Of a stretch of DNA of 64,000 bases, positions 16,073 to 24,805 are shown piece by piece. The DNA comes from Oceanobacillus zhaokaii (GTDB lineage: Bacteria > Bacillota > Bacilli > Bacillales > Amphibacillaceae): positions 753,001 to 817,000 of the forward strand of contig NZ_CP024848.1 in the NCBI RefSeq assembly GCF_003352005.1. Reading direction: 5' to 3'. Made by a program: the position numbers and the translations under genes. A model generated the notes under the pieces. The model had not been told where the DNA came from and did no database searches. It saw only the letters and a program-made list of their open reading frames with translations. Numbering within the stretch: position 1 is the stretch's first letter; each line of letters starts with the position of its first letter.

Positions 16073-16261
16073 CGTACATATGACCACACAATCGGTATTC
16101 GGGCAGTTACATCCATCGATGGCATGACTTCCGATTGGGCACGTATTCCTTGGGATGTGCTAGAAAAGGTATCAACTCGAATCGTTAATGAAGTGGACCA
16201 TATTAACCGCGTTGTGTATGATATTACGTCTAAGCCGCCTGCTACTATTGAGTGGGAGTAA
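16073..16261 (+). repeat. attR side: displaced original guaA 3' end
   Basis: 62 codons plus TAA that read [12 protein letters not shown] to PPATIEWE, in line with guaA codons at 1161-1349. It has no promoter or start codon and is followed by a strong terminator that must be the original guaA terminator. It is therefore a remnant left by insertion of the element, not a gene. Confidence 0.92.
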
Positions 16262-16266
16262 TAAAG

Positions 16267-16296
16267 AAAAACGACAAGTATAGGCTTGTCGTTTTT
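16267..16296. terminator. Original guaA terminator, now 15 kb away
   Basis: Perfect 12-bp stem aaaaacgacaag / cttgtcgttttt. Its symmetric A- and T-runs let it also end the converging nitroreductase transcript. Confidence 0.92.
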
Positions 16297-16323
16297 CTAA
16301 TAAAATTCAAAATTTAACACTGA

Positions 16324-16911
16324 CTACTTACTTCCGAATTTTCCATTAAAAATGAATTCCTGTAGAGACTGGCGCTCATTAGGGTGTTCACGCTGCTGGA
16401 GTTTTTCGGGCAGTTTTTCTTTTTCATCTTGATAACCGATGGCAACCAATGCTTCAATCGCGTAATCCTCAGGAATTTCTAATACTTCCCTTGCTTTTTG
16501 AAAATCAAAACCAGTCATTGGGTGAGTGACTAGACCAGATTTATTTGCTTGTAATGCAAGGTATCCCCATGCAGCACCGGTGTCAAAAGAATGCGTTGGA
16601 AATTCTGCGCCATCTTTCGCTTTTTTTGAAATGATTAGCGAAAGAACTGGTGCTTTTTTACACCAAGTCAAATTAAATTCACTAATAAATGAATGGAAAG
16701 TTTCTCTTTCTTCATTCGTCTTAGCGACAATGAATCGCCAAGGCTGAAAATTAAAAGCAGAAGGTGCCCAGCGCGCAGCTTCAAATAAAGACGATAATAT
16801 CTCTGTTGGTACCTCTTTTTCTGAAAATGACCTTGGTGACCAACGATTTAAAAACATTTCATCAATTTCAAATTCAGGTTTTCTGTATGTTTTCACATCA
16901 GTTAACATCAT
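16324..16911 (-). CDS. Nitroreductase family protein
   Basis: 195 residues, FMN-dependent NAD(P)H nitroreductase fold. The N-terminal RWSPRSFSEKEVP and RWAPSAFNFQPWRFIV motifs place the flavin-binding Arg, Ser and Asn residues; the C-terminal half has the usual AIEALVAIGY strand. Start ATG 16911, eight bases after AGGAGG on the minus strand; upstream in-frame starts lack a site. It resembles the small oxidoreductases YdgI/YodC of bacilli. Substrate unknown. It lies between the displaced guaA end and pbuG and is transcribed away from pbuG. Confidence 0.88.
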   Translation of the reverse strand: MMLTDVKTYRKPEFEIDEMFLNRWSPRSFSEKEVPTEILSSLFEAARWAPSAFNFQPWRFIVAKTNEERETFHSFISEFNLTWCKKAPVLSLIISKKAKDGAEFPTHSFDTGAAWGYLALQANKSGLVTHPMTGFDFQKAREVLEIPEDYAIEALVAIGYQDEKEKLPEKLQQREHPNERQSLQEFIFNGKFGSK

Positions 16912-17018
16912 TATGTAATCCCTCCTATATATAGTTATCATATAGGAATTTATTGTTTTTAGGAACTATTTGAACTGTAGGTGTTTTCAAGATGAATATC
17001 AAGTTGCTATGCAGGATA

Positions 17019-17058
17019 ATACGAACATTAAATAAATTTTACATTTTTTTGTTCGTAT
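17019..17058. promoter_or_regulatory. PurR box pair upstream of pbuG
   Basis: Inverted CGAAC (17022-17026) and GTTCG (17051-17055) separated by 24 bases, in AT-rich context, matching the paired PurBox of Bacillus PurR operators. The same spacing occurs before purE. Confidence 0.8.
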
Positions 17059-17062
17059 TTTA

Positions 17063-17091
17063 TTGACAGTGATCGAATAGGATAGTAGTAT
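17063..17091 (+). promoter_or_regulatory. pbuG promoter
   Basis: ttgaca at 17063-17068, 17-base spacer, tagtat at 17086-17091; the riboswitch starts about 23 bases downstream. Confidence 0.8.
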
Positions 17092-17113
17092 AGTAATGTA
17101 ATTTAAAGAAAAA

Positions 17114-17177
17114 GCGTATAATTTCGGGAATATGGCCCAGAGTTTCTACCAGACCACCGTAAACGGTCTGACTACGC
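17114..17177 (+). ncRNA. Guanine-type purine riboswitch (pbuG leader)
   Basis: Contains the conserved purine aptamer parts: stem P1 gcgta/tacgc, tatggccc and agtttctacc around J1/2 and J2/3, accgtaaa loop L3, and gactac in J3/1. The base that pairs with the ligand is C, so guanine, hypoxanthine or xanthine is expected, not adenine. Transcription termination platform at 17258-17289. Confidence 0.95.
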
Positions 17178-17257
17178 AGTTATGGTTAGTTTGCATGATT
17201 GGTTGTGTTTATTTAACAACAATCATCTCATTACTATTTCTGAAATCGTAGTTACGT

Positions 17258-17289
17258 AGCACTCTTGGGAAATCCATAGAGTGCTTTTT
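17258..17289 (+). terminator. Riboswitch terminator
   Basis: agcactct / agagtgct stem then TTTTT. The sequence cgtagttacgtag just before it (17248-17259) can pair with actacg of the aptamer P1 strand to form the antiterminator. Confidence 0.85.
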
Positions 17290-17314
17290 GCATTCTATAA
17301 TAGGAGGAAACGTA

Positions 17315-18619
17315 ATGAAGAAATATTTTCAGTTTGATGAACTAGGAACAAATTTCAAAACGGAAACAATCGCGGGAATTACCACATTCTTAGCAATGGC
17401 ATATATTTTATTCGTTAACCCAGCAACGCTTGGGGAAGCTGGAATGGATAAGGGCGCTGTCTTTACAGCAACAGCTCTTGCAGCAGCTATTGGTACATTA
17501 ATTATGGGATTAGTTGCGAAATATCCAGTTGTGCTTGCACCAGGTATGGGACTTAATGCTTTCTTCACATACACAGTTGTCATTGGTCTTGGGATTCCAT
17601 GGGAAACAGCATTATCTGGGGTTTTGGTTTCAGGTATTATTCTTGTTTTATTAACATTAACAAAAATCCGTGAAAAAATTATTGACGCTATTCCAGGTAA
17701 TTTAAAACTTGCAGTTGGTGCTGGGATTGGATTATTTATCGCTTTTGTAGGCTTACAAAGTGCCGGAATTGTTGTGAATAACGATGCTACACTAGTTGGT
17801 ATCGGTGATTTGACTTCACCAACCGTTTTATTAGCTATATTTGGACTGATTATTTCTGTTATCTTACTAACATCCGGGATTAAAGCGGGTATTTTTTACG
17901 GAATGATTATTTCTGTTATTGTGGGTATGATATTTGGATTGATTCCCCTTCCAGCAGGTATTAGTGGAATTGTAGGAGAAGTTCCAAGCCTTGCACCTAC
18001 ATTTGGTCAAGCATTGGCTAATTTGGGTAATATCTTTACAATCGATATGTTAGTTGTTATTTTAACATTCATGTTCGTTGATTTCTTTGATACAGCAGGG
18101 ACACTTGTTGCGGTAGCATCACAGGCTGGTATTATGAAGGATGGTAAATTACCACGTGCTGGGCGTGCACTTGTTTCTGATTCTTCTGGAACTGTTGTCG
18201 GTGCGATTCTTGGTACGTCAAGTACAACTTCTTATGTAGAGTCAACGGCAGGTGTAGGTGTCGGCGGAAAATCTGGTTTTACGGCTGTAGTTGCTGCAGG
18301 ATGTTTCCTTCTCGCACTATTCTTTTCACCACTATTGAGCATTGTTACTGCTGAGGTAACAGCACCAGCTTTAATTATTGTAGGTGTATTGATGGCTTCA
18401 CAATTGAAGAATGTTGAATGGGATCGTTTCGAGGTTGCTGTACCGGCATTCTTTACCGTATTAATGATGCCCCTAACATACAGTATTGCAACTGGTATTG
18501 CAGTCGGTTTTATTTTCTATCCGATTACGATGCTTGTAAAAGGGAAGGCAAAAGAAGTACATCCAATTATGTACGCTTTAGCAGTAATATTTATTTTGTA
18601 CTTTATATTCTTAGGTTAG
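17315..18619 (+). CDS. pbuG: Hypoxanthine/guanine permease
   Basis: 434 residues, about 12-14 membrane helices, of the AzgA-like NCS2 purine permease family. It starts YFQFDELGTNFKTETIAG and has the family motifs MAYILFVNPATL, VVLAPGMGLNAFFTY, MFVDFFDTAGTLV and SSTTSYVESTAGVG. Imports hypoxanthine and guanine by proton symport at the cell membrane. ATG 17315 has AGGAGG at 17303-17308. Single-gene unit under PurR and a guanine riboswitch, ended by a strong terminator. It follows guaA in B. subtilis also, which supports the symbol; here the element and a nitroreductase gene separate them. Confidence 0.95.
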   Translation: MKKYFQFDELGTNFKTETIAGITTFLAMAYILFVNPATLGEAGMDKGAVFTATALAAAIGTLIMGLVAKYPVVLAPGMGLNAFFTYTVVIGLGIPWETALSGVLVSGIILVLLTLTKIREKIIDAIPGNLKLAVGAGIGLFIAFVGLQSAGIVVNNDATLVGIGDLTSPTVLLAIFGLIISVILLTSGIKAGIFYGMIISVIVGMIFGLIPLPAGISGIVGEVPSLAPTFGQALANLGNIFTIDMLVVILTFMFVDFFDTAGTLVAVASQAGIMKDGKLPRAGRALVSDSSGTVVGAILGTSSTTSYVESTAGVGVGGKSGFTAVVAAGCFLLALFFSPLLSIVTAEVTAPALIIVGVLMASQLKNVEWDRFEVAVPAFFTVLMMPLTYSIATGIAVGFIFYPITMLVKGKAKEVHPIMYALAVIFILYFIFLG

Positions 18620-18625
18620 TGATGA

Positions 18626-18666
18626 AAAGGTCTGGAGCACATTTTGTGTTCCAGACCTTTTTTTTA
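18626..18666 (+). terminator. pbuG terminator
   Basis: Long stem aaaggtctgga / tccagacctt plus inner gcac/gtgt pairing, followed by eight T. Confidence 0.93.
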
Positions 18667-18888
18667 TTTTATATCTTTCTTTAGTACGTAAATAATCTGA
18701 ACTATATTTTTGAATATTATAGTAATATCATATAGAGTAATTGAACTATTGGCTGAATCCTCGAAAAAGGTTACTTACATTTGTGTGTTTAGATTTAAGA
18801 TCTAAACATGCGTTTTATATTTTTGCCTCTATAAAAATATATAAATTTCTCTATAAAAATATTAGAATCAAAAATAATTTATTAAAAT

Positions 18889-18916
18889 TGAAACTTTTTG
18901 TGTTTAAGATCACTCT
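18889..18916 (+). promoter_or_regulatory. Possible ECF-sigma promoter
   Basis: tgaaac followed by a T-run, as in -35 boxes of extracytoplasmic sigma factors, 16 bases before cactct, a poor -10. Suggests self-activation of the sigma gene. Tentative. Confidence 0.35.
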
Positions 18917-18941
18917 AATTAATGAAAGGAGGGATTACACT

Positions 18942-19490
18942 GTGAAACTTGATATACATACAGTGAAGAGAGCCATTAAAGGAGATGCAAGAGCTTTTGA
19001 AGAATTGCTTTTTCAAGAAGAAAAAATGCTATATTACAAAGCACTTTCTTATGTTGGTAAAAAGGAAGATGCTTTGGATGCCATTCAAGAAACTTCATGC
19101 AAAGCATTCCTATCAATAGGACAATTACGACATCCTGAGTATTTTTCAACTTGGTTGTTTAGAATACTTATCCGAGAATGTTACAATCTGTTGAAGCAAC
19201 GAAACCAAATGATTCCTTATGAGGAAAATGAATTATTAAAGAAATTCGACAGTAAGCAGGATGAAGAGATTGAATGTTTTCATTTAAGTGAGGCATTATC
19301 GAGGCTTAATTCATTTTATCAAACGTCTATCATCTTATATTATTATCATGACCTTCCCATTAAGGACATTTCAGTAGTAATGGAAAAACCGGTTGGTACA
19401 GTGAAAACATATTTACGCAGAGCACGGGAGCAATTAAAAAGTGAGTTAGAGTTAGAAAGGAGTTATCAATTAAATGAAAAAATCACATGA
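18942..19490 (+). CDS. ECF RNA polymerase sigma factor
   Basis: 182 residues from GTG 18942 after AAGGAGG; an upstream open stretch from 18741 lacks a ribosome site and looks non-coding. Region 2 is seen in FEELLFQEEKMLYYKALSYV to the DALDAIQETSCKAF motif; region 4 is seen in LPIKDISVVMEKPVGTVKTY followed by LRRAREQLK. Closest in style to SigV/SigX-like group IV sigma factors. It overlaps the downstream gene by 17 bases, which codes for a membrane-anchored anti-sigma factor, so the pair forms a surface-signal response module. Target genes cannot be named. Confidence 0.92.
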   Translation: MKLDIHTVKRAIKGDARAFEELLFQEEKMLYYKALSYVGKKEDALDAIQETSCKAFLSIGQLRHPEYFSTWLFRILIRECYNLLKQRNQMIPYEENELLKKFDSKQDEEIECFHLSEALSRLNSFYQTSIILYYYHDLPIKDISVVMEKPVGTVKTYLRRAREQLKSELELERSYQLNEKIT

Positions 19491-20547
19491 ACCGTTAGAA
19501 GACTTTCCGAAAGAACAGGTACGGTCCTCGATTCGTGCTGGAATTACGCAAGCGCAAGAACAAATGAATACATCTCGCTTTGGAAGGAACAATGGAAAAA
19601 GAAAAATAATCTATGCTTTATGCAGTGTGGCAGCAGTCTTTGCGATATTAGTTGGCTCCTCTAACTACTCACCTGTTTTAGCGAGCAGTTTGTCGCAAAT
19701 ACCGATTATCGGTTCTATTTTCGGTAATTCCGATATAATCGGTTTACAACAAGCTCAAAAAAGTGGGTTAACGAATGAAATTGGGGAGACACAGACGGTC
19801 AATGGAATAACCGTAACTCTAAATGAAATTTTATATGATCAAAATAATATCACTATTGGGCTTTTCATTGAATCTGAAAAGGAACTTGGAGAATTTTATT
19901 TTGGTGCTGGAATGGATTTTACGATTAATGGGGATTTCCCAGATGTAGCTTCTGGTAGTTATGGTGAAGATATTCTTTCGGATACTACTCTAACTGCGAT
20001 TCAAGAAATAAATGTAAATGAAGATATGCCGGAGCAGTTCGAACTTGGATTAACTTTATATGGAGAAAATGGAGAGACTTGGAATTTCTCGACTCCAGTT
20101 CAAAAAATTACCGATATTAATAAGATTCCTGTGAACCATTCACAATCTGTTGATGGAGTAGATCTTACTGTAAAGGAATTATCTGTAAGTCAAACAGGTG
20201 TAAGTATATCTTATGAAAGTTCCGAAGAAGAAATGGATTTCAATCTGAGTCGCGGAGGAAATATCGAATTTTTGATAATGGATCAGGACGGAAATGAAAT
20301 TACAGGTCATTCAGGTGGAGTAACAGGTGAAAGGATTAAAGATAAAATCGTGTTTAGAAGTAACAAGCATTTCGATCCAATTGATGGCAGTGTTACTGAA
20401 TTAACGATCACTCCTCATTTAGTAATCCCAACAGGTGGAGGAGGAGTGGAAATTGACGAAAATGGTGAGGAAAAAGAAATAGAATATAAAGGGGATTCCA
20501 TCCAGCCGGTCGAGTTTGATTCTTTTAAAGTGGAAATTCCACAATGA
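19474..20547 (+). CDS. Anti-sigma factor, DUF4179 type
   Basis: 357 residues. A cytoplasmic segment of ~48 residues is followed by one membrane helix (IIYALCSVAAVFAILVGSS, about 46-64) and a large extracytoplasmic part that begins SPVLASSLSQIPIIGSIFG, characteristic of DUF4179 proteins encoded beside ECF sigma factors. The outer part is beta-rich (NGITVTLNEILYDQNNITIG and repeats of the theme). ATG 19474 lies inside the sigma gene with AAAGGAG before it. The usual zinc-finger anti-sigma motif is absent, as expected for this class. Holds the sigma factor at the membrane until an unknown envelope signal appears. Confidence 0.85.
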   Translation: MKKSHEPLEDFPKEQVRSSIRAGITQAQEQMNTSRFGRNNGKRKIIYALCSVAAVFAILVGSSNYSPVLASSLSQIPIIGSIFGNSDIIGLQQAQKSGLTNEIGETQTVNGITVTLNEILYDQNNITIGLFIESEKELGEFYFGAGMDFTINGDFPDVASGSYGEDILSDTTLTAIQEINVNEDMPEQFELGLTLYGENGETWNFSTPVQKITDINKIPVNHSQSVDGVDLTVKELSVSQTGVSISYESSEEEMDFNLSRGGNIEFLIMDQDGNEITGHSGGVTGERIKDKIVFRSNKHFDPIDGSVTELTITPHLVIPTGGGGVEIDENGEEKEIEYKGDSIQPVEFDSFKVEIPQ

Positions 20548-20641
20548 GAATAAATATTGTCTAAAAAATAGCTGATGTTCGGCGTTTTTTACTTTAATAA
20601 ATGATGATTAATATTTGTTAATATTCGTTAATATAATAAGG

Positions 20642-20667
20642 AGATCGCTAATAATAGCGGTCTTTTT
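20642..20667 (+). terminator. Terminator after sigma/anti-sigma pair
   Basis: agatcgct / agcggtct stem with one wobble pair, then TTTTT. A weaker hairpin with T-run lies at 20569-20590. Confidence 0.75.
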
Positions 20668-20798
20668 ACTATTGCAGAGCTTAATAAAAGAAAGGAATAC
20701 CTATACAGAAACAAAAAATCCTTTAGCAGTATCTTTTTTGGAACTTTCTATATTTTTAATCGTATAAGATTAAAAGCTATAACGGAAGGAGTGTTTAC

Positions 20799-21215
20799 AT
20801 GTCAGATCCATTTTTTATGGATAATCTTATGTTTCAAATCGTTCCTATCTTCATTGGAATTATTTTTGTGATTGTTATCGGTGGTATTTTATTTTCAGCT
20901 TTCAAAGGGACTGGTCAATGGTACAAAAATGAGCAGTCACCGAAACTAAGTGTACCAGCTAAAGTTAAATCAAAACGAGCAGATATTTCTAGAGGGACAA
21001 ATATGCATCATCATGACAACGATCACTACCATTCTTCAAGTACACATACAAGCTATTTTGTTACTTTCGAGTTCGAAAGCAGTGACCGTTCGGAGTTCCT
21101 TGTTTCGGGTAAAGAGTATGGTTTACTTTCTGAAGATGATATTGGAATGTTAAACTTTCAGGGGACTCGATATTTAGGATTCGAGAGGAAAAAAGTAATG
21201 AAAGAGAATACTTAA
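20799..21215 (+). CDS. DUF2500 membrane protein
   Basis: 138 residues. One N-terminal membrane helix (VPIFIGIIFVIVIGGILFSAF, about 15-35), then a soluble beta-rich domain with PAKVKSKRADIS, YFVTFEFESSDRSEFLV and YGLLSEDDIGMLNFQGTRYLGF, the marks of the DUF2500 family. A His-rich loop MHHHDNDHYHSSSTH sits in the middle and could bind metal. ATG 20799 with GGAAGGAG in front. Function of the family is unknown; single-gene unit. Confidence 0.85.
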   Translation: MSDPFFMDNLMFQIVPIFIGIIFVIVIGGILFSAFKGTGQWYKNEQSPKLSVPAKVKSKRADISRGTNMHHHDNDHYHSSSTHTSYFVTFEFESSDRSEFLVSGKEYGLLSEDDIGMLNFQGTRYLGFERKKVMKENT

Positions 21216-21293
21216 GCAGAAGGAAAACTTGCAAAATAATCTAAGCTAAGTTTTATTAATAGTTTCAATTTGATAAGGATTGGGGGGATTTAC

Positions 21294-22598
21294 ATGATAC
21301 TAGAGGAACGAATAGGTAAATGGGTAGAAAGGTACGAAGAAAATGGTTATTTGAACGGTTCAATTTTAATAGCTTCTAACGATAATATTCTTTTAAACAA
21401 AGGTTTTGGCATGTCAAATTTGGAGCATGCTGTACCCAATAAGCCTACTACAAGATTTCGTATAGGCTCTCTTTCTAAAGCCTTTACATCAATGGCCATA
21501 TATCAATTACATGAAAAAGGAAAATTAAATATAGATGATTGTATAGGAAAGTATCTTTCGAATTATCCACAAGGTGATAAAATTACAATCTATCATTGTT
21601 TAACAAATACTGCAGGGATTCCTAATTACACAAGCTTCCCGGATTTTTGGTCTAAAACAATGAGACTCCCCATGACTCTAGATCAACTGATTGATTCATT
21701 TAAACACCATGAATTGAATTTCGAGCCTGGTAGAAGATTTGAATATTCAAACTCAGGATACACATTATTAACAGCAATTATTGAAAAAATTTCAGGTATG
21801 TCATATGCTGCGTACGTACAAGAAAAAATCTGTCGTCCTTTGGGTATGAACAATACTGGCTGTGATGATGGTATTGAAATAGTTTCAGATTTAGCTTCTG
21901 GTTATTCATTCTGGGAAAAACCAATTCACTCAGAATACGCAGATTTGTCATTTCCTTTAGGAGCCTATGGTTTATATTCTACAACAGAGGATTTATTCCT
22001 TTGGAATCAGGGATTAAAATCATCTCAGCTCCTAAATAAAGAACTTATGGAGAAAATGTTTACAACAAACCTTAGTTCTTACGCTTCCGGTTGGATGGTA
22101 TCTGAAATGTTGGGTAGAAAGTGTATACACCATTTTGGAGATATTAGTGGTTATTTTAGCGATTTTCTTAGATTCGTTGATGAACAAGTTACGGTAATTT
22201 TTCTAAGCAATATGAACGTTACTCCTGTAACACATTTAACCGAAGAGATGGCTAGGGTAATTTTTGATGAACATGTCTCATTACCTCTTTCTAATCAACC
22301 AATCAATTTTACAAACACAGAACTTATTGCTGGGAAGTATTATATTGCAAATGAAGAAAGCAAAATTTTAGATATCACTTTAAAAAATAGTGAACTATAT
22401 TTAACAGTTCCTAAAATGTATGGGATATTATATAAATTTAAACTTATGCCAGTCAGTCACAATGCATCAGAAACAACTTTCGTAACCGAAATGGTTAATG
22501 AGCAACTCATATTCCATTATTCATTGTCAGGTGAAATAGCAAGTTTAGAGTATAAAGATTATCATGATAAAAAATATATAGCTCATAAACATTTATAA
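21294..22598 (+). CDS. Serine hydrolase of the beta-lactamase (class C) family
   Basis: 434 residues from ATG 21294 after TTGGGGGG. The catalytic SxxK motif is SLSK (59-62) and the YxN motif is YSN (151-153); a third basic/His-Gly type motif is probably HHFGDISG near residue 280. No signal peptide is seen, so it may be cytoplasmic. Residues after ~340 form a separate beta-rich C-terminal domain (AGKYYIANEESKILDI). Such proteins act as esterases, D-amino peptidases or are uncharacterised; antibiotic resistance is not implied. Stands alone on the plus strand. Confidence 0.85.
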   Translation: MILEERIGKWVERYEENGYLNGSILIASNDNILLNKGFGMSNLEHAVPNKPTTRFRIGSLSKAFTSMAIYQLHEKGKLNIDDCIGKYLSNYPQGDKITIYHCLTNTAGIPNYTSFPDFWSKTMRLPMTLDQLIDSFKHHELNFEPGRRFEYSNSGYTLLTAIIEKISGMSYAAYVQEKICRPLGMNNTGCDDGIEIVSDLASGYSFWEKPIHSEYADLSFPLGAYGLYSTTEDLFLWNQGLKSSQLLNKELMEKMFTTNLSSYASGWMVSEMLGRKCIHHFGDISGYFSDFLRFVDEQVTVIFLSNMNVTPVTHLTEEMARVIFDEHVSLPLSNQPINFTNTELIAGKYYIANEESKILDITLKNSELYLTVPKMYGILYKFKLMPVSHNASETTFVTEMVNEQLIFHYSLSGEIASLEYKDYHDKKYIAHKHL

Positions 22599-22827
22599 TT
22601 TCTAACTTCAATTAACCACTAAGTTAGTTCAACACAATAGATATCAATGTGCGATCTTTTATGACTTAGGACTAATCGAGTTCAAGTATAGGATGCAAGC
22701 GTCTAACAAGTTGATGAAAGTAGGGTTGGCTTTTTCCGATGTCATTTCAAAAATGGGAACCAAAAAGAAAAGAGGGATTGAGATGAGTAAATTTATAAGT
22801 AAAGGTATTGTAAAAGGAGCAGGATTT

Positions 22828-23271
22828 ATGAATATGGAAAGTAGAATAAATTATTTCAAAGTAGCACCAAGAGCATTAGAAAAAATTATGGAGTTAGAGA
22901 TGTATGCTAGGAAAACGTTAATTGATAAGAAGTTGAGAGAATTAATCAACATCCGGGTATCGCAAGTTAATGGTTGCCTGTATTGTTTGGATATGCATAC
23001 AAAATCAGCAAAGAAATTAAAAGTAACAGATGAGCAGATTGATCAATTGGAAACCTGGAATGAAGCAAACCTATACAGTCCAAAAGAGAAAGTGGCATTT
23101 GAATTAGCAGAAAATGTGACGCTCATTGCTGAAAAAGGGGTCAGTGATGAACTGTATCATCGAGTAAGGCAACACTACGATGAAAAAGAATATGTAGACT
23201 TAATCATGATAATTAATCAGATAAATATGTGGAATAGGATAGGAATTTCCATGGGGAATACAGTAAAATAG
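22828..23271 (+). CDS. AhpD-like carboxymuconolactone decarboxylase family protein
   Basis: 147 residues from ATG 22828 (AAAGGAG at 22813-22819). Matches the AhpD fold: MESRINYFKVAPRALEKIME at the start and the redox motif NGCLYCLDMHTKSAKK, with CxxC and His in the right places, followed by LYSPKEKVAFELAENVT. Such proteins are peroxidase-type antioxidant enzymes. In-frame ATG codons at 22693 and 22783 would add an unusual N-terminal tail; the start chosen gives normal family length. Confidence 0.85.
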   Translation: MNMESRINYFKVAPRALEKIMELEMYARKTLIDKKLRELINIRVSQVNGCLYCLDMHTKSAKKLKVTDEQIDQLETWNEANLYSPKEKVAFELAENVTLIAEKGVSDELYHRVRQHYDEKEYVDLIMIINQINMWNRIGISMGNTVK

Positions 23272-23381
23272 CAAATGGTAAAAATATCCTATTTAATTGT
23301 ACAATAATAAATGTCTTTTAAAATTAGACATAATATGGAGTCCACTTCAAGACTTTATTCAACTAATGCAAGTTTAATAGG

Positions 23382-23407
23382 GTGATCATTGATGGTCGCT
23401 TTTTTCT
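23382..23407 (+). terminator. Probable terminator
   Basis: gtgatc / ggtcgc stem with wobble pairs, then a T-run. Nothing else is recognised between 23272 and 23690. Confidence 0.55.
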
Positions 23408-23690
23408 TTTGTTTAATTTTAATATTAATAATCATTTCTCTAATCTTTTCAAAAAAAATACAAAGAGAAGGAAATAGTAGATAAAGGTTTTGTATTCATT
23501 TCAGACTAACTCATAGACGAAAGTTGATAAGAACTTTAACAAGTTTGCCGATGAGCGAGCATGACAGGATTGTTAAAGAAGTGCTATTTAAAATCTATTC
23601 CATAATCGAGACACATTTTAAGAGAATCATATACAATAGAGTCAGGTGGTTTTTTCAACCAAATAGTAGAAATTTTAAAGAGGGTTAAAA

Positions 23691-24542
23691 ATGTATAATG
23701 AAACAGCTAAAAATATAAGAGAAGGTTTAACTGCTGATTGTTCTAAATGCTTTGGTCTCTGCTGTACAGCACTTAATATTATTGCATCGAGTGATTTTCC
23801 AATTAACAAACCCGCAGGTACTCCTTGCATGAATTTGCAATCTGATTATAGTTGCCAAATTCACAGCCAGTTAAGAGAAAAGGGTTTTAAAGGCTGTACA
23901 GTATTTGATTGTTTAGGTGCTGGTCAAGTCGTTTCTCAGGTTACTTTTAATGGTCAAAGTTGGCGAGATAATCCTAAAATTGGAGAAAAAATGTTCCACG
24001 TGTTTCCTATAATGGAACAAATCCATGAAATGATAGCGTATGCATCAGAAGCCTTATCTTACGATATTTCGAGTGCCTTGTCTGATGAGTTGATTGAGAA
24101 ATTAAAGGAGTTACAGAAATTAACGAAATTGGATGCTGATGAATTATTATCTCTTGATCTGATAATGTACCGATTTTCGTTGAATGAGTTGCTCACAGCA
24201 GCAAGTGATTCTATTAGAGAAATTACTATTGCAAAGTTACCTGGTACTAAAAAGGCTAAAGATTATAACCATGCGGGGGCTGACTGGATGGGGAAAAAAA
24301 TAAAATGCAAAGATCTGAGGGCAACTGATTTCAGGGGAGCATATTTAATTGCTGCCGATATGCGAAATACTGATTTAAGAGCGGTGAATTTTATTGGTGC
24401 TGATTTACGGGATGCTGATTTTAGTGGGGCGGATCTTTCTACCAGTATGTTTTTGACACAAATGCAAATTAATTCGGCTAAAGGTGATGTAAAAACAAAA
24501 TTGCCTTCTTTTATACAACGCCCTTCTCATTGGATTAACTGA
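23691..24542 (+). CDS. Cys-cluster protein fused to pentapeptide repeats
   Basis: 283 residues. The N-terminus has a Cys-rich cluster CSKCFGLCC (Cys17, 20, 24, 25) with further Cys in TPCMN, YSCQIH, KGCTVFDCLG, resembling the YkgJ-type metal or Fe-S binding family. The middle is helical. Residues about 198-265 are pentapeptide repeats of A(D/N)LRX type (KCKDLRATDFRGAYLIAADM, then NTDLRAVNFIGADLRDADFS), giving a right-handed beta-helix. ATG 23691 after GAGGG. Pentapeptide proteins can mimic DNA and protect gyrase, but most are unassigned; no function is claimed. Confidence 0.8.
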   Translation: MYNETAKNIREGLTADCSKCFGLCCTALNIIASSDFPINKPAGTPCMNLQSDYSCQIHSQLREKGFKGCTVFDCLGAGQVVSQVTFNGQSWRDNPKIGEKMFHVFPIMEQIHEMIAYASEALSYDISSALSDELIEKLKELQKLTKLDADELLSLDLIMYRFSLNELLTAASDSIREITIAKLPGTKKAKDYNHAGADWMGKKIKCKDLRATDFRGAYLIAADMRNTDLRAVNFIGADLRDADFSGADLSTSMFLTQMQINSAKGDVKTKLPSFIQRPSHWIN

Positions 24543-24805
24543 TTTTGTACTTGTTTGTTTGAGGTAGACTTTTAATTATTATCTCTGCCCAACCAATAGA
24601 TACTGCTTCCCATTTTCGGGGATTAACTGGTGCATTAATGAAGGGATAATGCTCCTTCCCTATCCAAGTAACGTCGCAGTCTATTAGAATTGTGGTACTT
24701 TAGCCTGTGTTCCGCAATAAGGCCAAATTGTGAAGTAAAGGAAGAGAGCTTTTGTTCCAAGGTGACTTTGTTGCTAAACTAAGGGGAATAAAGGAGAGAG
24801 AGTTA
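24543..24805. other. Non-coding gap
   Basis: No gene supported. Short repeats such as taatgaaggga and gataatgctccttccc near 24635-24665 give weak secondary structure; nothing recognised. Confidence 0.4.

Larger units (their letters stand above)
1176..16098. mobile_element. Integrative element inserted in the 3' end of guaA
   Basis: The stretch between two copies of the guaA 3' end carries genes foreign to the flanking housekeeping order: integrase next to guaA, helicase, serine resolvase, ribbon-helix-helix and XRE proteins, and a defence-like operon at the far end. Limits given are the 11-bp identical stretch acaatcggtat at 1176-1186 and 16088-16098, the longest exact match near the point where the two guaA copies begin to align, so it is a candidate crossover site only. 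guaA is a known integration hotspot. No relaxase, coupling protein or type IV secretion gene was recognised, so the element is probably not self-transmissible. The helicase, RHH and resolvase genes hint at a plasmid-like past. Confidence 0.88.

Noticed and set aside
1176..16098. Integrative conjugative element or prophage
   Set aside because: No relaxase, coupling ATPase, secretion genes, capsid, terminase or lysis genes recognised; called integrative element only.
18741..18941. 67-codon N-terminal extension of the ECF sigma factor
   Set aside because: AT-rich, no family similarity, and the GTG at 18942 has a strong AAGGAGG site.
21294..22598. Antibiotic-resistance beta-lactamase
   Set aside because: SxxK and YxN fit the broad serine hydrolase family; no signal peptide or specific resistance hallmark.
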